In this document: positions 47,470-60,248 of the stretch, piece by piece
Layout of the letters: the number at the start of each line of letters is the position of its first letter
Position numbering within the stretch: the stretch's first letter is position 1
Origin: Pelargonium nanum
Taxonomy: Eukaryota > Streptophyta > Magnoliopsida > Geraniales > Geraniaceae
Assembly (NCBI GenBank): GCA_036897485.1
Contig: JAYMTF010000036.1
Location: 1 to 64,000 of the forward strand
Direction of reading: 5' to 3'
Length of the DNA stretch: 64,000 bases
Notes under the pieces: generated by a model
Databases searched by the model: none
Told to the model about the DNA's origin: nothing
What the model saw: the letters and a program-made list of their open reading frames with translations, nothing else
Program-made: the position numbers and the translations under genes

Positions 47470-49509
47470 TTACAATGGACAACTCAAGTTTCTTCTCATT
47501 ATCCTCAGCTTCTCTTTGGCCTTTTGAGCTTTGGTTTGAGCTTTCATCTTTTGTTCCTCATAATACTGCACAAACAAACATACAAGTTCAAGTTCAGATG
47601 GAGACCAAAAGCATAAAATGGAATGATCATGCTGATGCTAAATTAGATGAAGTACCTGTTGCTTTCTCTTCCTCTCCATCTCGGCCTGTCGATGAGTAAC
47701 ATTTACAGAAAAAGACTTATTAGCAATAGCTTTCTCTAAGTAGTAGCAAAATAAACTCATAGCTAATAAAAATGGTTTTGATGCATTACCAGAGCCTGCT
47801 TAAGATGGGCATTTTCTTCCTTTAACTGGTTCAGCTCAGCTTCCAACTCAACCGTATAAGCCTGTGCAAATACAACATAAAATAGCTTATGTGCACATTC
47901 ATGGTTATAACTTAGCCATATCTCAATTAAAACATAAAATAGTTTTCTAACCAAATAATGTAGTTAAAAGAGACAAGACCTAGTTCTTAAAAAAATCTCG
48001 TATTTTGTAAGGCAATTAAATTCGGGCAAATCTCGTATTGCTCGGCATAGAGACTAGTAGTAATATTATAAAAATCAATAGTGGAATGGGCATTGCCTAC
48101 CACATCTATCTCGAGCTCCAACCACAACCCATACTATAGCGGACTGTAGTAGGCAGTTGCTTATCCTAGTCCCAAAACGCTATTAAATATTAAGTGAATT
48201 TGTGATTCTCCTGTACCGATTGTATAGTGTAAAGTTTCTGAAACAATTGTAATCAACCAAACAACAATCAAGAAGCCAATTCATCATGTTTCTAGCAAAA
48301 AGGTACCTGTTTTCTGGCTCTAGACCTTGCAGCAGACTCTCTGTTCTTGATCATCCTTCTCTGCCTCCGCTCCACAACCTTCTCAACTGGACCATCAATG
48401 ATCCTCTTTCTACCCCTAAGCCCACCCATATCCAACCCAAATTGGTTCCCCGGATTGTCCATCTGACTCTGCCCCATCCCATCGGACGACACCGGGCTCA
48501 GCGGCGCCGCCATCACCATCGCCTGAGCCGCCCCGTACCCACCACCAACTCCATTTCCCTCTCGGGCATTATAACAAACAGGCGGTGGGGGTGGCGGGGA
48601 CCCACCATTTCTCTTCCCCTTTCCACCACCGTACCCGGCCGTTTCCATTCCCATGGCGCCTCCGCCACCGTGCGGGACTGTCTGGTAAGCCGGCACACCC
48701 CCACCACCCCCACCAGTCCCGCCGCCGCCTCCGCCACCCAATCCCATCATAGGCCTATTCACAAAACCAGGACCCACCGCAGGGTTGTTCCCTTGGTACA
48801 TCCCAAACTGCTGAGGCGGCGGCGCCGGAGGAGGTGCGGGAGCGCCACAGGGCTCCCGGACCACCCCTGCTTTGACCAAAAAATCCTCCAGAGTCATCTC
48901 CCCAAACGTGGGCTGGCGATGGGCAGGTTCGGGATTGTGAACATTGTTGCTGTTCTCATTATTAGCCGCAGCACCGTTCTGGCTCGGTCCTTGACCCACC
49001 GATCTGTGAATCTCCGACCACACCTCTTCCACCGTCTTCCGGCAGAGCGGCGCCGGAAGCGTGAGCGACCCCTGCCGCGCCAGGCTCGGTTGCTTCGCCA
49101 ACATTCCTCTCTCAACCGTCTGGCTCAAATTATTATTATTATTCTCACCACCACCAGCATTAACTTGGTCGTGACCGTTGTGATGGTGGTGGTGGTTACT
49201 CGCGGCGGCGGCGTTACCGTAGTTGCTGGTTTGACCAGCCGCCGCCGCGGCGGCAGAGTTGACCGCCTGATTTTCCTCCGCGGTCCAGATGCTGGTGAGG
49301 AACTCGTCCATGTTCATGGACCCGAAATTCTTGCCGCTCTCGCAGAGCGTGTGCTGAAACTCGTCGAGCGTAAGCGAGTAAATGGAAGACTGCCTCCCAA
49401 GCGACGGAAACGCCGTGTTCTTGGGCTGTTGTTGCTGCTCATTGTTACCATTAGGTTGCTGTAGTAACGGGGATTCCACCTCTCCGATCTCAGTTTCTGA
49501 CATCACCAT
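47470..49509 (-). CDS. ABI5: ABI5, abscisic-acid bZIP transcription factor
   Basis: Four coding exons (49509-48307, 47861-47790, 47685-47656, 47565-47470) give 466 residues (Arabidopsis ABI5: 442). The conserved phosphorylated blocks are all present: C1 LGRQSSIYSLTLDEFQH, C2 LARQGSLTLPAPLCRK, C3 RQPTFGEMTLEDFLVKAGVV, and C4 RRNLSCPL at the C-terminus. The basic region (about 378-401, MIKNRESAARSRARKQ) and the zipper (402-435, VELEAELNQLKEENAHLK) are intact. Linkers carry Ala, His, Gly and Pro runs. It binds ABRE (ACGTG) sites and drives seed ABA responses and growth arrest, under control of SnRK2 kinases and PP2Cs. The start at 49509 was chosen because an acceptor lies 16 bases upstream. The hydrolase upstream (53397-56741) is a neighbour of ABI5 in Arabidopsis too. 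Confidence 0.96.
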
Positions 49510-49525
49510 TTTCTTGAATCTGAAT

Positions 49526-51212
49526 CTGATCATGAACAAACAAACAAGAAAGAGATAATTGATCAGTGTAGTGTTGAATTTTAACAACGTTTGAAATAGA
49601 AAAAGCTCGTGTTCAAATTTTGTAGGGTCCCATTACATTTAAAAGATAGACACTGAAGGATAGATGTATAAATACACCAATCTTATCACCACCAACTCCT
49701 GTGTTTTTCTTTATTTGTTCATGTCCCACAAACAACAATGCATCCACTAGTGTGGTCCTTTTTTTCTTTTGCTTCTAAGAAAGAGTATCCTTTTATTAGG
49801 CTCTTGGGAAGCTTTTAAGATGGTACCTCGCTCATGTCTCAACTTGTATATATATTAATGAGGGTCGTACAAATATTTTGGTGAATTCGTGCTCAAGGTT
49901 GATAAATTGCAACTATGCATAGACCCGTCAATTTGGGTTGTGGGTCCAAGGCAGGTCGTACAAAATCCTCGTGTAACATTTCTCACCGAGCACCGAGACA
50001 TATTAGAACTAAAAATAGTGTTTGGGACACGCATTTTTGGGCCCATTCCATGTTTGGCATTGCGGGATATAACTACGAACACGGGTTTTTGTCTTGAACA
50101 AATTAGTTTAAGCTAGCCTTTATTGTGTCTAGAAGTCTTCTTTCTGTATTCTTTTATTCTTCTTCTCAATTCTCATTTCTCATTTTATTTTTTCGCTTCT
50201 CTACGAGTTTCTTTTATAGAGAATCGTTGAATCAACTGATAAAGTAGCTTGACATGCGTTTCTAAAATCAAAAACAAAAAAGTCTAGATTCTTTTGTTTC
50301 TTCCATCTACACACTTACTAGAATATTTAATAGATACAAATTTAATTTGTGTCCACTCACATATAAATTATTTGTTGAGACATATGGTATGCAACTAAAC
50401 TATAGTAATTTTTTTATACTAAAAATAAGCTTGACAAAGAGATTTCTTGAATCAGGAATTCAGGATTAGTCAAACACCAAATTAATTATATTAAAATATA
50501 TGAAAATTACATGAAGTAGCCACCAATCAAGACCAGCCATGATCTCTTCTCTTAATAATACTCAAAATTGAAAGTGACACGATGTAATTGAAAGTAACAA
50601 TATTTGGAGATTTGATCAAAACCAACAAGGACTAGAAAAATCATAAAACTAGCACGTGCCTTAACGAGGCATCTTCCTAAACCTAATGAATTTCGTAAAG
50701 TGATTTTATTTCCAGTTCAAAAATAATTGTTATCATATTTTAACTTAAAAAAAATAGTTGTTATCATATTATAAGGTTTAATCCAAATCTAAACCAGCAT
50801 ACTAAATTTAGCTTCTAGAATAGACATGAAACCAGCTTTCCCGATTTATCATGTGGGGCCTAATCGAGAAGAGATAAAGCGAAATATTCTTTCCTTTTTT
50901 GGAATGTTCAAGTTCAACTTTAGCGTACTCACTAATTATTCCTAGAAGCTTATCCAAACCAATAATAATAATAATAACAATAACAATAATAATAATCCAA
51001 AGCTCCAAATAGATTAAGGTGCTATTGAGTCTAATGAACTACTCGATCTCGACTCGCAAAATATCGAGTTTGAGCTAAATCTAATCGAGTTCATACAATT
51101 TAAACTTGATTCGGCTCAAGTACACCCGTCGATAGATCATAAATACACCAACAAATCATAAGGTAAAGAAAATAAAAGAAAAATGAAGTTTTGGAGAAGA
51201 CATGAAACGAAC
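49526..51212 (-). other. Long leader intron of ABI5
   Basis: Donor AGCACAG/GTTCGT at 51212 and acceptor CATGATCAG at 49526 frame about 1.7 kb. A second CAG six bases downstream is an alternative acceptor. It includes an (AAT)n microsatellite at about 50961-50996. The leader exon runs from about 51213 to 51370. Confidence 0.6.
50961..50996. repeat. (AAT)n/(AAC)n microsatellite
   Basis: A run of AAT units interrupted by AAC, in the ABI5 leader intron. Confidence 0.85.
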
Positions 51213-51400
51213 CTGTGCTGTAAGTAGATCAAGAGCTTTTCTTGAGAGAAAAAATAGCTTTTCTTGAGAAACCAATAAATCTAGTGTTCAATCAAATCAA
51301 AACGACGCAGCTTCAAAACCAGAACCAGAAAATGAACAACAAGAAGAAAGAGGAGGTTGGGTTGTGTAGTGGTGGAGCAGTGGCTTTAGCTAGTTGGTTC

Positions 51401-51406
51401 TTTATA
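51401..51406 (-). promoter_or_regulatory. TATA box of ABI5
   Basis: TATAAA on the minus strand (CTGTATAAAGAACC) sets a likely transcription start near 51370, upstream of the leader exon. Confidence 0.55.
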
Positions 51407-51770
51407 CAGAGATGAAAATTGTAATTAAAGCCAACTTAAAGACCCAATTGTTGCTGTTCCAAGTCTCTTTCTCGCTCATGTCATGTGTTAGATCTTAGTA
51501 TTTTTACGTTGTTCGATTCATTTTCGTGGTACGGGGGTGGGGTCCACAGAGAGGTCGTACTGGTCAATTTATCGATCCCAATCAATTTCACAGACTGATA
51601 TTTTTAAAGAGAAATGAAAATAGTTACGTTTGTTTGTTGATAATTATTTTTTAAAAAAATGAATTTGGTCCGTTCCGTCCAGTTCAAGAACGACTTTTGC
51701 GGAGGTGGTGACACGTTTGGCCATGTGGCGTGTTCTCCTTCGTTTGGCAGCTTCCAGTGCCCTGGATTCA

Positions 51771-51780
51771 ACACGTGTCC
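51771..51780. promoter_or_regulatory. ABRE (ACACGTGTCC) upstream of ABI5
   Basis: A strong ABA-responsive element with CACGTG core, about 400 bases upstream of the inferred start. GACACGTTTGG and CATGTGGCGTG nearby (51708-51732) are related coupling-type sequences. This fits the known feedback of ABF/ABI5 proteins on the ABI5 promoter; use in vivo is inferred. Confidence 0.55.
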
Positions 51781-52800
51781 TTCTTTTTATTCACCTGGAG
51801 TAATTATAGTGTGTGCGCACTCTCACCACTTCCTTCGGTGCGAACAAATGTATCGACCCTGACCTGTGCGTCTGTTCATGACAAATCTGTATTTGGTGAG
51901 TTCGTAGCTACACCATGTTGCTTTAGATGCAAGTCTTAAGAAGACTTCGTAAAATTGATTTCCATTATTAAAAATAATGTTGATGTGTAGTTTTCGTCTC
52001 GTGGTTGATGGAAACCGTTTATTGTAGTCGTATAACAGTATCTAAATTATGATCAAAACGTTATAAGAAAAGAATACGCGTTAAGTGAAGATCAATGCGT
52101 CACACTATAATTCATTTTTAGCGTAAAATCATTTTGGACAAAACTATTATGATTCATTTTCAATCAAATCTTATGATGCACCACTTTCTATGCTATTATT
52201 ATGCTTTTTTTTTTTTTAATTTGTCATTATGAGTGGAGATAACTATATCAAGTTTTGAGTTATTTGATGAAAGTCCTAATCTGTATCCAACTTGAAAGGG
52301 TTTTAAGTTCGATCACTTTTCACTTTTTTTTGTATGTGTAAAACATGTGATTCGTGCAAACAGGCTGAATAGATCGAAGTTTTCACAAATTCGACCAAAG
52401 TGTTAAGATCGGTTTTTAGATGTTTTCAAGTTTCGCCTAAGTTGTCAACTCTAAACGTGGATACCATTCTCTATTTTAGCATGATTATTCTAGTTATCCA
52501 CTACCATGTGATGAATGGTGAGGTAGATTGACCCTGCTTAGCACATGATCTTGTATCTATTACATCATACTCACATTCAATAATGTTACACCTATCTACA
52601 TTTAGAGCAAAGATTCTAACAATCAACTACCAATGAAGCTACTAAGACTTCATTAAAATTTAGTACATCCAACTAAATTCTATATTCAAAATTCATTCGA
52701 ACGGGTATGAATGAAATTTTGTGACATTATAGTATGACTAGATCATATTGGTCACACTTTACAATACAAAATTTGATTACCCTTTTTAGTAAGATCTGAG

Positions 52801-52986
52801 GTGCGAATAAACTGTATGTCACTTGTAAATTCTAGCAAAAAGTATCTTTGTTTTCGTGATATACCAAAATGAATAATATAGAAGTACAGAAAAGTGTGAA
52901 TGAACTGCACGTCGCCTGTAAATTCTAGGGGAAAGTATCTTTGTTTTCGTGATATACCAAAATGGATAGTATCAAAGCACGGAAAA
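52801..52986. repeat. 93-base tandem duplication
   Basis: Two adjacent units (52801-52893 and 52894-52986) share long stretches, including AAGTATCTTTGTTTTCGTGA and TATACCAAAATG, with scattered substitutions. Non-coding. Confidence 0.85.
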
Positions 52987-53396
52987 AGAATCACAAGTAA
53001 AGAATAAAGCGCTCACATGCCCAAAGATTCATCATCTCTTCTACCAAATATGCCATGCCATGTGAACAGATAAATGTAAACCATTGAAACAGCAAAGGAC
53101 GGAAATTACCAAGATGACTACATGTTCAACTTCAAATATTTGCAAATATGATTTCTCAATGTCGTTAAGGTGTGTTTTTTCTATTGTCGGTATGTGGATG
53201 AGCAAAATACAAACAGAGGACCAAATTTCCTTAACTTGTTCTGATCAAATCTGATGTAGCAACAGCATCCTCATAAAACAGCTATTCAAATTTTGATACA
53301 AAATTTGTATATAATGAAATGATCAACATAGTTTCAAATTTCCGAATAAGTGCGAAGAAAAGCTAACCTCAGCAATTGCATAGTGAATGTGGAAGA

Positions 53397-56300
53397 CTAC
53401 TTCTCTCCAAGTAGAAGTGCCTTTATCATTGCATTGGACACCCCATCTGCTGCGGGGAACAAGTGCCCAGCACCTGATATCTCATGATAGTGAATCCATG
53501 GGAGCTTTTGGGCGATATAGCGTTGCAGAGTAACCGGCACAAGCCTATCCTCATCCCCCTGCCACAGGTGGACTGAACCTTCATTGTTAGGAAATGGGTT
53601 TTCCAGATCCATCGGATCAAACTCCCAGGTGCCAAATCCAATCATCATGTCCCTGTGGATGGATTCATATTCTCCTTGCTGACTTACCTGTGCCTATGAG
53701 GACCAAAAGGGAAGAAACAAGTTACTACAATACGGACGCGAAGTTATCCAGAAAATAGAGTGCCGTTAGGAATCATGCAGTTGTCAGAAACAACCAATTT
53801 GAAGGGATTTTGAAAGGGTTGATTAAAAGGTAAATATAACACAAATGTGTGTCCCTTTCTCTGATAAACACCATCAATTCAGACAACCTTGTTCTTATGC
53901 AAAGTAATACTCCCTCTGTCCCAAAATGAGTATCTTGTTTCTCTTACATTTTTGTCCCAAAATGAGTGTCTAGTTTCCTTTTTAGGAAACTAGTTATGCA
54001 TGAATAACCAATAATATTCTTATAATAAGTTAGTTAGTATACCTTGAATTTGTTAAAACACATGTTTGTGGGGTGCAGAAAGCAAGGCACTCATTTTGGT
54101 GCAGAGGAAGTATATAAAATAAGACAGTCATAATAGCTGGAAGGATTAAAATAGAATTACAAATCATGATTGCTTGATATGCTGTATCACAAATTTATTG
54201 CTGCAAAGTCCCCAAGGAGATGAAGTTTGATTTTATTTTTTACTAGAACAAAAAAAAAAAGAGCAACTTGCAAAATTAAGACACGTTAGAATATTCCATA
54301 AACGCCTCAACAATTAATGTCCAAAAGGAAAATTAAATTCTTGGCATTGTTGCAACGAATCACTCGACAAGTATGATTCATAAACTGACACTATAACTAC
54401 TTGGGTTGTCAGGTCATCTTCTATTACCTAATCAGTGAGAAATTTAAATTGCAAGGAACTTTAAAGAAAAGATAAGATTAAATACCAAATGATCCTTCCT
54501 CTTGGCATATTTGGGCAAGAGTTCTTTATCTTGGCGAGAAAAATTCTCAAGAGAGCGAGATGTAACGCCAGATGCAGGGAACCACTTCTGTGTGTTCCAC
54601 CAATAGGTAAGCCAAGGTGTGTAGTGAGCAACACGAACAGCCCATTGGTCTTGCTGGAGCTGCAGGCTGTAAGCTTCTGTAGATAAATTAGCTGGGAAAC
54701 CTGGCCACCAGTAATTGACAACTGGTGCTATTAGTGTTGCTCCTGCCAACCTGTTAGCAATAGAAATCTTTCAGCAATAGAGGGCAAGGAATCTAGGCCA
54801 AGAAGTGTTTGGCTTAGGCTAAGTCGTCAATGAGGTTGCTCTTGCCAACATGCAAGCATGTATGTATGCATGCATGAATGCATGTATGTATATCAAAACC
54901 CTCCTTCCTCCCTCAATTTGTCACACTGAGTACCCCAAAACATTTTCTAGTTAGAATATACCCTCCTAACCTCAAAATGAGGATTCAACCGATTCGCCAG
55001 AAAAGAGGCCATGCCAGTGATCCTTAAAGCAATTAGATATATTCAATCTTTGGGACATCCACTCACTCTCTCAGACACAAACACACAAAACTTGGCTAAA
55101 TAGTACCTGTGAGGAATGTACTTGAGGCAGCTCCAAACCGCATGCCCACCCATGGAATAACCAGTAACATAAAACTTGGATCCAAGTCCCAGTTTGTCAG
55201 CAAGCTCTTCTATATCAGAAGCTATGCTTTTCACTGTTCGGTTTGGATCAGGATCGCTCTCCCCATAACCAGGTCTATCAAAGGACACAATGTAAATCCC
55301 CAAGTCTTCAATAATATCCTGAAATAACCCAACACAGATTTAAAAAATACTACTCAAACATGTCAAATCTGGAACTCAGAAGAGACCAACATAATAGAAA
55401 CAACACAAAACAATAGATAGGTACCGGAGATACTTCAGTGGCAATAACAACATCGTGTCTGCAAGAGCCAAACCCATGGGAAAAAACGATTTTATACTTG
55501 GCTGTTTCTTTTGGGACACCGTGTTCTTTGTAGGCCAAATGCCTTCCATCTCTAAGCTTTATTCTTGATGCCGTAACAGGGGGGCCATCTGGAGAGCCAC
55601 ATATCTTGGATGGAGGAGGTTGGATTGCCTGATAAGCCCATGCAACAAACCCAACGAATGATACCAACAGCAAGGTCTTGAACATCCCTGAAGTTTTGCA
55701 CTCTAGTTAATACACAGTACAGTGATGGGACAAAACTAAGACTAGGGAGCAGGAAACACAAGTCAACCCATTCCTGAACTCCACATTAAAATGAACCAAG
55801 TGTTCAAGAACTCCCATAAATTATAGAGGTTCCATTCGTTATCCTTCAAATCTTTTCTCCGGACATATTCCTAATGCTAGTTACAACGACAATAAGTCCT
55901 AAAACATGTGCGGCGTACAATGCTTTCTAGGTATTTTTACTAAAGAATGGTAGTTCAGTTTACCATTTATATCTTGCAGATACAAACCAAACATAAACAT
56001 CTATTGCTTACTAATATTTTAACCTATGATCTAGTATGGGATAACATTACAGAACTATATGAGATCCAATGTCACTGTAAAGAACTCGGCATAGCATTGT
56101 TAGCAAATAAATCCTAATTGAACGGAAATGAACCACTTCTTTTTGCAACCAGAATACGTATATAAGTACGAATGTACCAGTGCCAACTTGTTAAACGGGT
56201 AACAGTCTCTCCCTCCAACTTCTATCAAAGTAACTATGACTTCACATCAAATCTAAATCTAGAAACATTAAATATAGTACAACATTTCAGTTAAATTCCT

Positions 56301-56741
56301 GATTTGAAAAATAAACTCATCATTTTACTATATGATTCAGCAAAATCCAACATTAACTTATCTCAAGAATGATACAAATTTAAAAGTACACTTTCAAAAT
56401 CTTAAGTCTCACGATTTCATCAAATACAATTTACCTAAATCAAAAGTCAACAATGCGAATCGAACTCAGTCCAAATTTAAACCTTTCGATCCATTACATA
56501 TTTCCGAGAAACCAAACAGAGCAATAACGAAAGTAGACAACACAATCCTCGTAGGAATTTACTTATTTCATTCGATACAAGCAAGAAATTGCGAAGATTC
56601 AACGCATCTAGGTCAAACGAAACAGGAAATCGAATAAAACCGACCTGAAGGAAGCTGAAAAGAGCTGTTCTGCTTAGCTCTCCGCGTGTGAGCCCTGGCC
56701 GATGCGGCCGATATCTTCCTGTTTACTCCTCCTCCCGCCAT
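53397..56741 (-). CDS. Membrane-anchored alpha/beta hydrolase
   Basis: Five exons (56741-56645, 55687-55425, 55318-55107, 54750-54486, 53693-53397) give 377 residues. A basic Ala/Arg-rich N-terminus is followed by one membrane segment at about 36-52 (LLLVSFVGFVAWAYQAI), then an alpha/beta-hydrolase fold: oxyanion region FSHGFGS, nucleophile Ser175 in GYSMGG, acid at about Asp326/328 (WQGDEDRLVP) and His356 (GAGHLFP). The catalytic triad is complete. Substrate is unknown; relatives are described only as alpha/beta-hydrolase superfamily proteins (the type of Arabidopsis At2g36290). Intron 4 holds a complete Stowaway MITE, and intron 3 holds an (ATGC/ATGT)n repeat. Confidence 0.93.
53910..54110. 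mobile_element. Stowaway MITE, complete
   Basis: 201 bases between TA target duplications. Termini CTCCCTCTGTCCCAAAATGAG and, inverted, CTTCCTCTGCACCAAAATGAG are the Stowaway (Tc1/mariner-type) consensus. The left terminus is partly duplicated inside the element (a second GTCCCAAAATGAGTGTC near 53955). It lies in intron 4 of the hydrolase. Confidence 0.85.
54850..54892. repeat. (ATGC/ATGT)n microsatellite
   Basis: Imperfect tetranucleotide run GCATGTATGTATGCATGC in hydrolase intron 3. Confidence 0.8.
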
Positions 56742-59700
56742 TTTCGGACACACCACCCACCACTCGAATCGGCCTCAAAATGACCCTCCAGAAACCAAAA
56801 TTTCCAACAATCACTAGTAACAATGAAATGAAGAGATGGGGAAGATGACCGAAGGAGAGATCTGGACTGATCGGAGACTGCTCTGTGCTTCGCAGTCTGT
56901 AAACTCTTGTGTTTTACTGTTGACTGTTTAATAGTGTAGACGCAAGATTTGCCTAAAATAGTCGTTCTAGTTGAGCGGTTTTACTGCTGAGTTTTTTTAT
57001 TTAAAAAATGTAGGGGTAGGTAGGACTTTTGACTTCCCCAAATGCATGATTTTTTATTGTCCGGAAATAAATTTCACAAAAATTGGAGCTTGGGCCGGGG
57101 ACTGGGCTTACAAAGCAAAAGCCAAGCCCAAGAAATGTAATGATGGCCCATCTGAGTTTTGTAAGCCCAACAGAGAGCATTGCAGGAAAATATTTGTTTT
57201 AAATATTTAGAAAAAATGTTTCATTTTGAACCTTCAACTACCCATTTTATTTTGAATTTGTAGTCAATTTGAGGAAATTGGCTCTTCAATTGTACAATCT
57301 TGTTCCAAAATGATTATTCGTTAATTTAAACGTCATGAGTTAGACAAATATCTAAAATGTTATGTCATTCTAATTTTACAACACTATAAAAGAAAATAAA
57401 TTGGATCAATTTTAAACAAAACAAGACTCTTGGGGAACCAAAGAAGAACAATATAAATAGCTTGAAGATAAAATTAGAACAAAAATCAAACTAAGTACAA
57501 ATTCAGAACAAAACAATATAGTTCAGGAACAAAAATACAGTACTTTCCAAGTATTTACAACCATCCTTGCTCTAAAAAAGTGAACAATTATTTTAGAACA
57601 AAGAAAATACTTTATTTTATTGAAATCAGTTTTCTTTTACTATATGCTGAAATTAACTTTTCATCATTTCTAACTAAAAATTTAATCACAATTTTATAGT
57701 AAGAAGAAGAATGTTTGTCGTACTCGAAATATACATTATTCGTCTCAAAATGAATGTCTATTTTCTTTATAACCAGTTAATCACTCATAAATCTTCAACC
57801 GTAAACAACGTTGTTAAGATAAGTTAGCTAGAGGCTAGAGAGCTCGTTGGATCGCACAAACCTAACTGATTTTTCGTTTCGATGGACACTCATTTTGAGG
57901 CGGAAAAGATAAAGAGTATTATATCATGCATGTAATCAAATGATATGAAATTGCAATGAGCAAGAATATATAGATGCCACCATAGCAGATAAGGTCAGGT
58001 TCCATCCACAGCAGCAAAGCAAGGTGAGGCCACAACACAATAAGCAGATAGTTGCAGAATTAATTCAATTGAGCCCATGCCCATGCATCATATTGCCTTG
58101 CCATCATCTGATCTGAAGATGCTTCTTTAATTAAAACATTCATATATATCTGAGCTTTTGCCAACCTAGTCCTCAACATCACAGACACAAACTGTATATA
58201 TTAACCACTTTTCATGAACAGATCAAATCAATGGCATGGGCTCATCAGCTAAGTACTGATATTTAACTGAAATGAGTTGATCAACTGATATTCTTCAATG
58301 ATAACATCAATTTTCATGTTACAGATTAGACTGAAAATGATGGATCATCATAAAGATTGAAACTGAAATCATCTTCCACTTCAGTTTCAACTATATTGCA
58401 GCATCAAAAAGGACACTTTCTTTGTCAAGTACTAAAAGAAAGATTAGGTGTCTTGAGGCCATTGGTGTTTAACAAACAAGTACTAAAAAGCTTTTAAGGT
58501 AAAGTAGTGAGGTTCTTAAGTAAGTACAGCAAGAACCCATAATTTTTTGAAGCTTTAGGCCAAAAGGAAATCAGGATTGAAAAAGGGTTCATGGGCTGTT
58601 TCAAGTATTCTTCAAAATGGAGTGACACTGTGACAGCAAGTGAATGAAACAAGTACTGGTCCATTGAAGATATGATACAGAAAGGTCTTCAGGTACTGAT
58701 CAATTATGTGTATTGTAGCAGACCAGCAGCTACAAGAGTACCAGGTTGTCCCAACTTCCCAGCAACCAGAGATTGCCACAACATTGTACTGATCATTGAA
58801 CAAAGATCATGGTTTCTGAAAATTTGCTAGGTGGGTCTGTGCTTTCAGCTTTGGGAACATAAGCATTCATAGCCACCCACAACAAGCTTTTGCAATTGCA
58901 ACACTTTTGTTAACTCATTTTTTTAAATGGGAAAAGCCAAATCCATCATCAAGATTCAAGAAACCAACAACATTGAGCTGTTAATTATTTAGTGTAAAAA
59001 CTTGGATATAACATAACATTTACTGTTCCATTACATCTCCATGAAGCTGAAGAAAAGATAAAAATGGAGAATTTGGCAATGGAACAACAATTTCAAATTA
59101 CTAAGTGGGTTGTGCAATGGAACATTGTTTGCAAAGTACTTTAGTAGCTTTATCGATTTTAAAAACGTTTTCGAGAGTTAATTTCAAATCTTGCTGCTAA
59201 AAAAATAAGAAAAAGCACTTCCCATGTATTATGTTAGGTTGCTAACCATGTTTCAAAACATAAACTGTCAAATCAGAATTTGAAAAATGCTGCTGTGCTG
59301 ATGGTGGCCGTCCAATGAGAAAACGGGGAACGAAGAAAAGAGGAAGAACAAGACAGAAAGAATAAGAAAATCGAAGAGGAAACCCGGGTTTCGTGGCAAT
59401 GTTAGGATCTATACAGAAAAAAAGTAATAAGGAAATTAAAGTTGCTTTGAGGATTCTATTAGTAGAAAGTGCACCTTCTTGCATTGCCAATCCTGGAACC
59501 ATCTTTGCACTGAAATGACCTCTAAGCACTAATAAGCATATTAGTGGGTGTGTAGTGTAGTGTTGTGTGTGTAGTAGTGTTTTTCTTGCTTTATGCCCTG
59601 AAACACCTCCCTAAGGAATCTCTGAAGAAATTGGTAAAAATTCCTTTATGCGATTTCGGGTAAAGATGAAGGTATATGGTAAGGTTCCATCAAAACTCAT

Positions 59701-60139
59701 TCAACAGTTTCTGCTATTTCATTACCTTAATTGCAAAAGATGTGAATGTCCATAAAATTCTCTGCCCTTTATTCAGCTTTGTTTAAAACAACAATAGGAC
59801 TTCATTGGAGTGTAGAAACTAGAAACTCACAACCCACTTGCATACTGAGACCCACATGCTTCATTATTTATATACTTAATTCATAGCTGACCTTTGCCTC
59901 AGAAAAGCAAAGAAAACATAAAAAATCACATCCCTTAATTGGAATGCTAGGGTTACAGCCAATCAAGAACCAAATTCCTGAGGACCCACCAAGGAGAGAT
60001 GGTCACATTAGCATACATAACATGATATTATTATAATTAGCCAGCATGAATTTTAAGGAAAACAAGGTAGCATAAACTAATCTTGCTTTCTTGATCATGT
60101 AGTACTGTTCTTGAAGGGTTATGTTCCAAGTTCCAACAC
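56742..60139. other. Intergenic between hydrolase and TFL1/CEN gene
   Basis: About 3.4 kb. It holds the hydrolase promoter on the left, a second Stowaway-type MITE at 57737-57915, and a TATA-like TATATAAAT on the minus strand at 59866-59874 with no convincing reading frame behind it. No protein gene is supported. Confidence 0.5.
57737..57915. mobile_element. Stowaway-type MITE
   Basis: Inverted ends CGTCTCAAAATGAATGTC and, on the other strand, CGCCTCAAAATGAGTGTC, about 180 bases apart. A diverged copy of the family at 53910-54110. Confidence 0.65.
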
Positions 60140-60148
60140 TATAAATAT
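60140..60148 (+). promoter_or_regulatory. TATA box of the TFL1/CEN gene
   Basis: CTATAAATA, about 100 bases before the start codon at 60249. Confidence 0.6.
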
Positions 60149-60248
60149 GTGGTCTTCTAGTTCAGTGACCTATAAGAAACTCCATATCTGAGTAGCTAGC
60201 TTGTTCCTTTGTGCCTCTTCTAGCTTATCCAAGCTCTCTCTTTCACAA

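Larger units (their letters stand above)
51407..53396. other. ABI5 promoter and intergenic DNA
   Basis: About 2 kb between ABI5 and the hydrolase 3' end. The proximal 500 bases are GC-richer and hold ACGTG-type sites. A 93-base tandem duplication lies at 52801-52986. No coding gene seen. Confidence 0.5.

Noticed and set aside
48286-49464. A 392-residue plus-strand frame antisense to ABI5
   Set aside because: It is Arg/Pro/His-rich with no domain, a by-product of the GC-rich, repeat-coding ABI5 exon on the other strand.
54832-54852. Second copy of the hydrolase exon 4 start (TTGGCAAGAGCAAC)
   Set aside because: Only about 14 bases match and no usable acceptor precedes it; likely coincidence or a tiny duplication.
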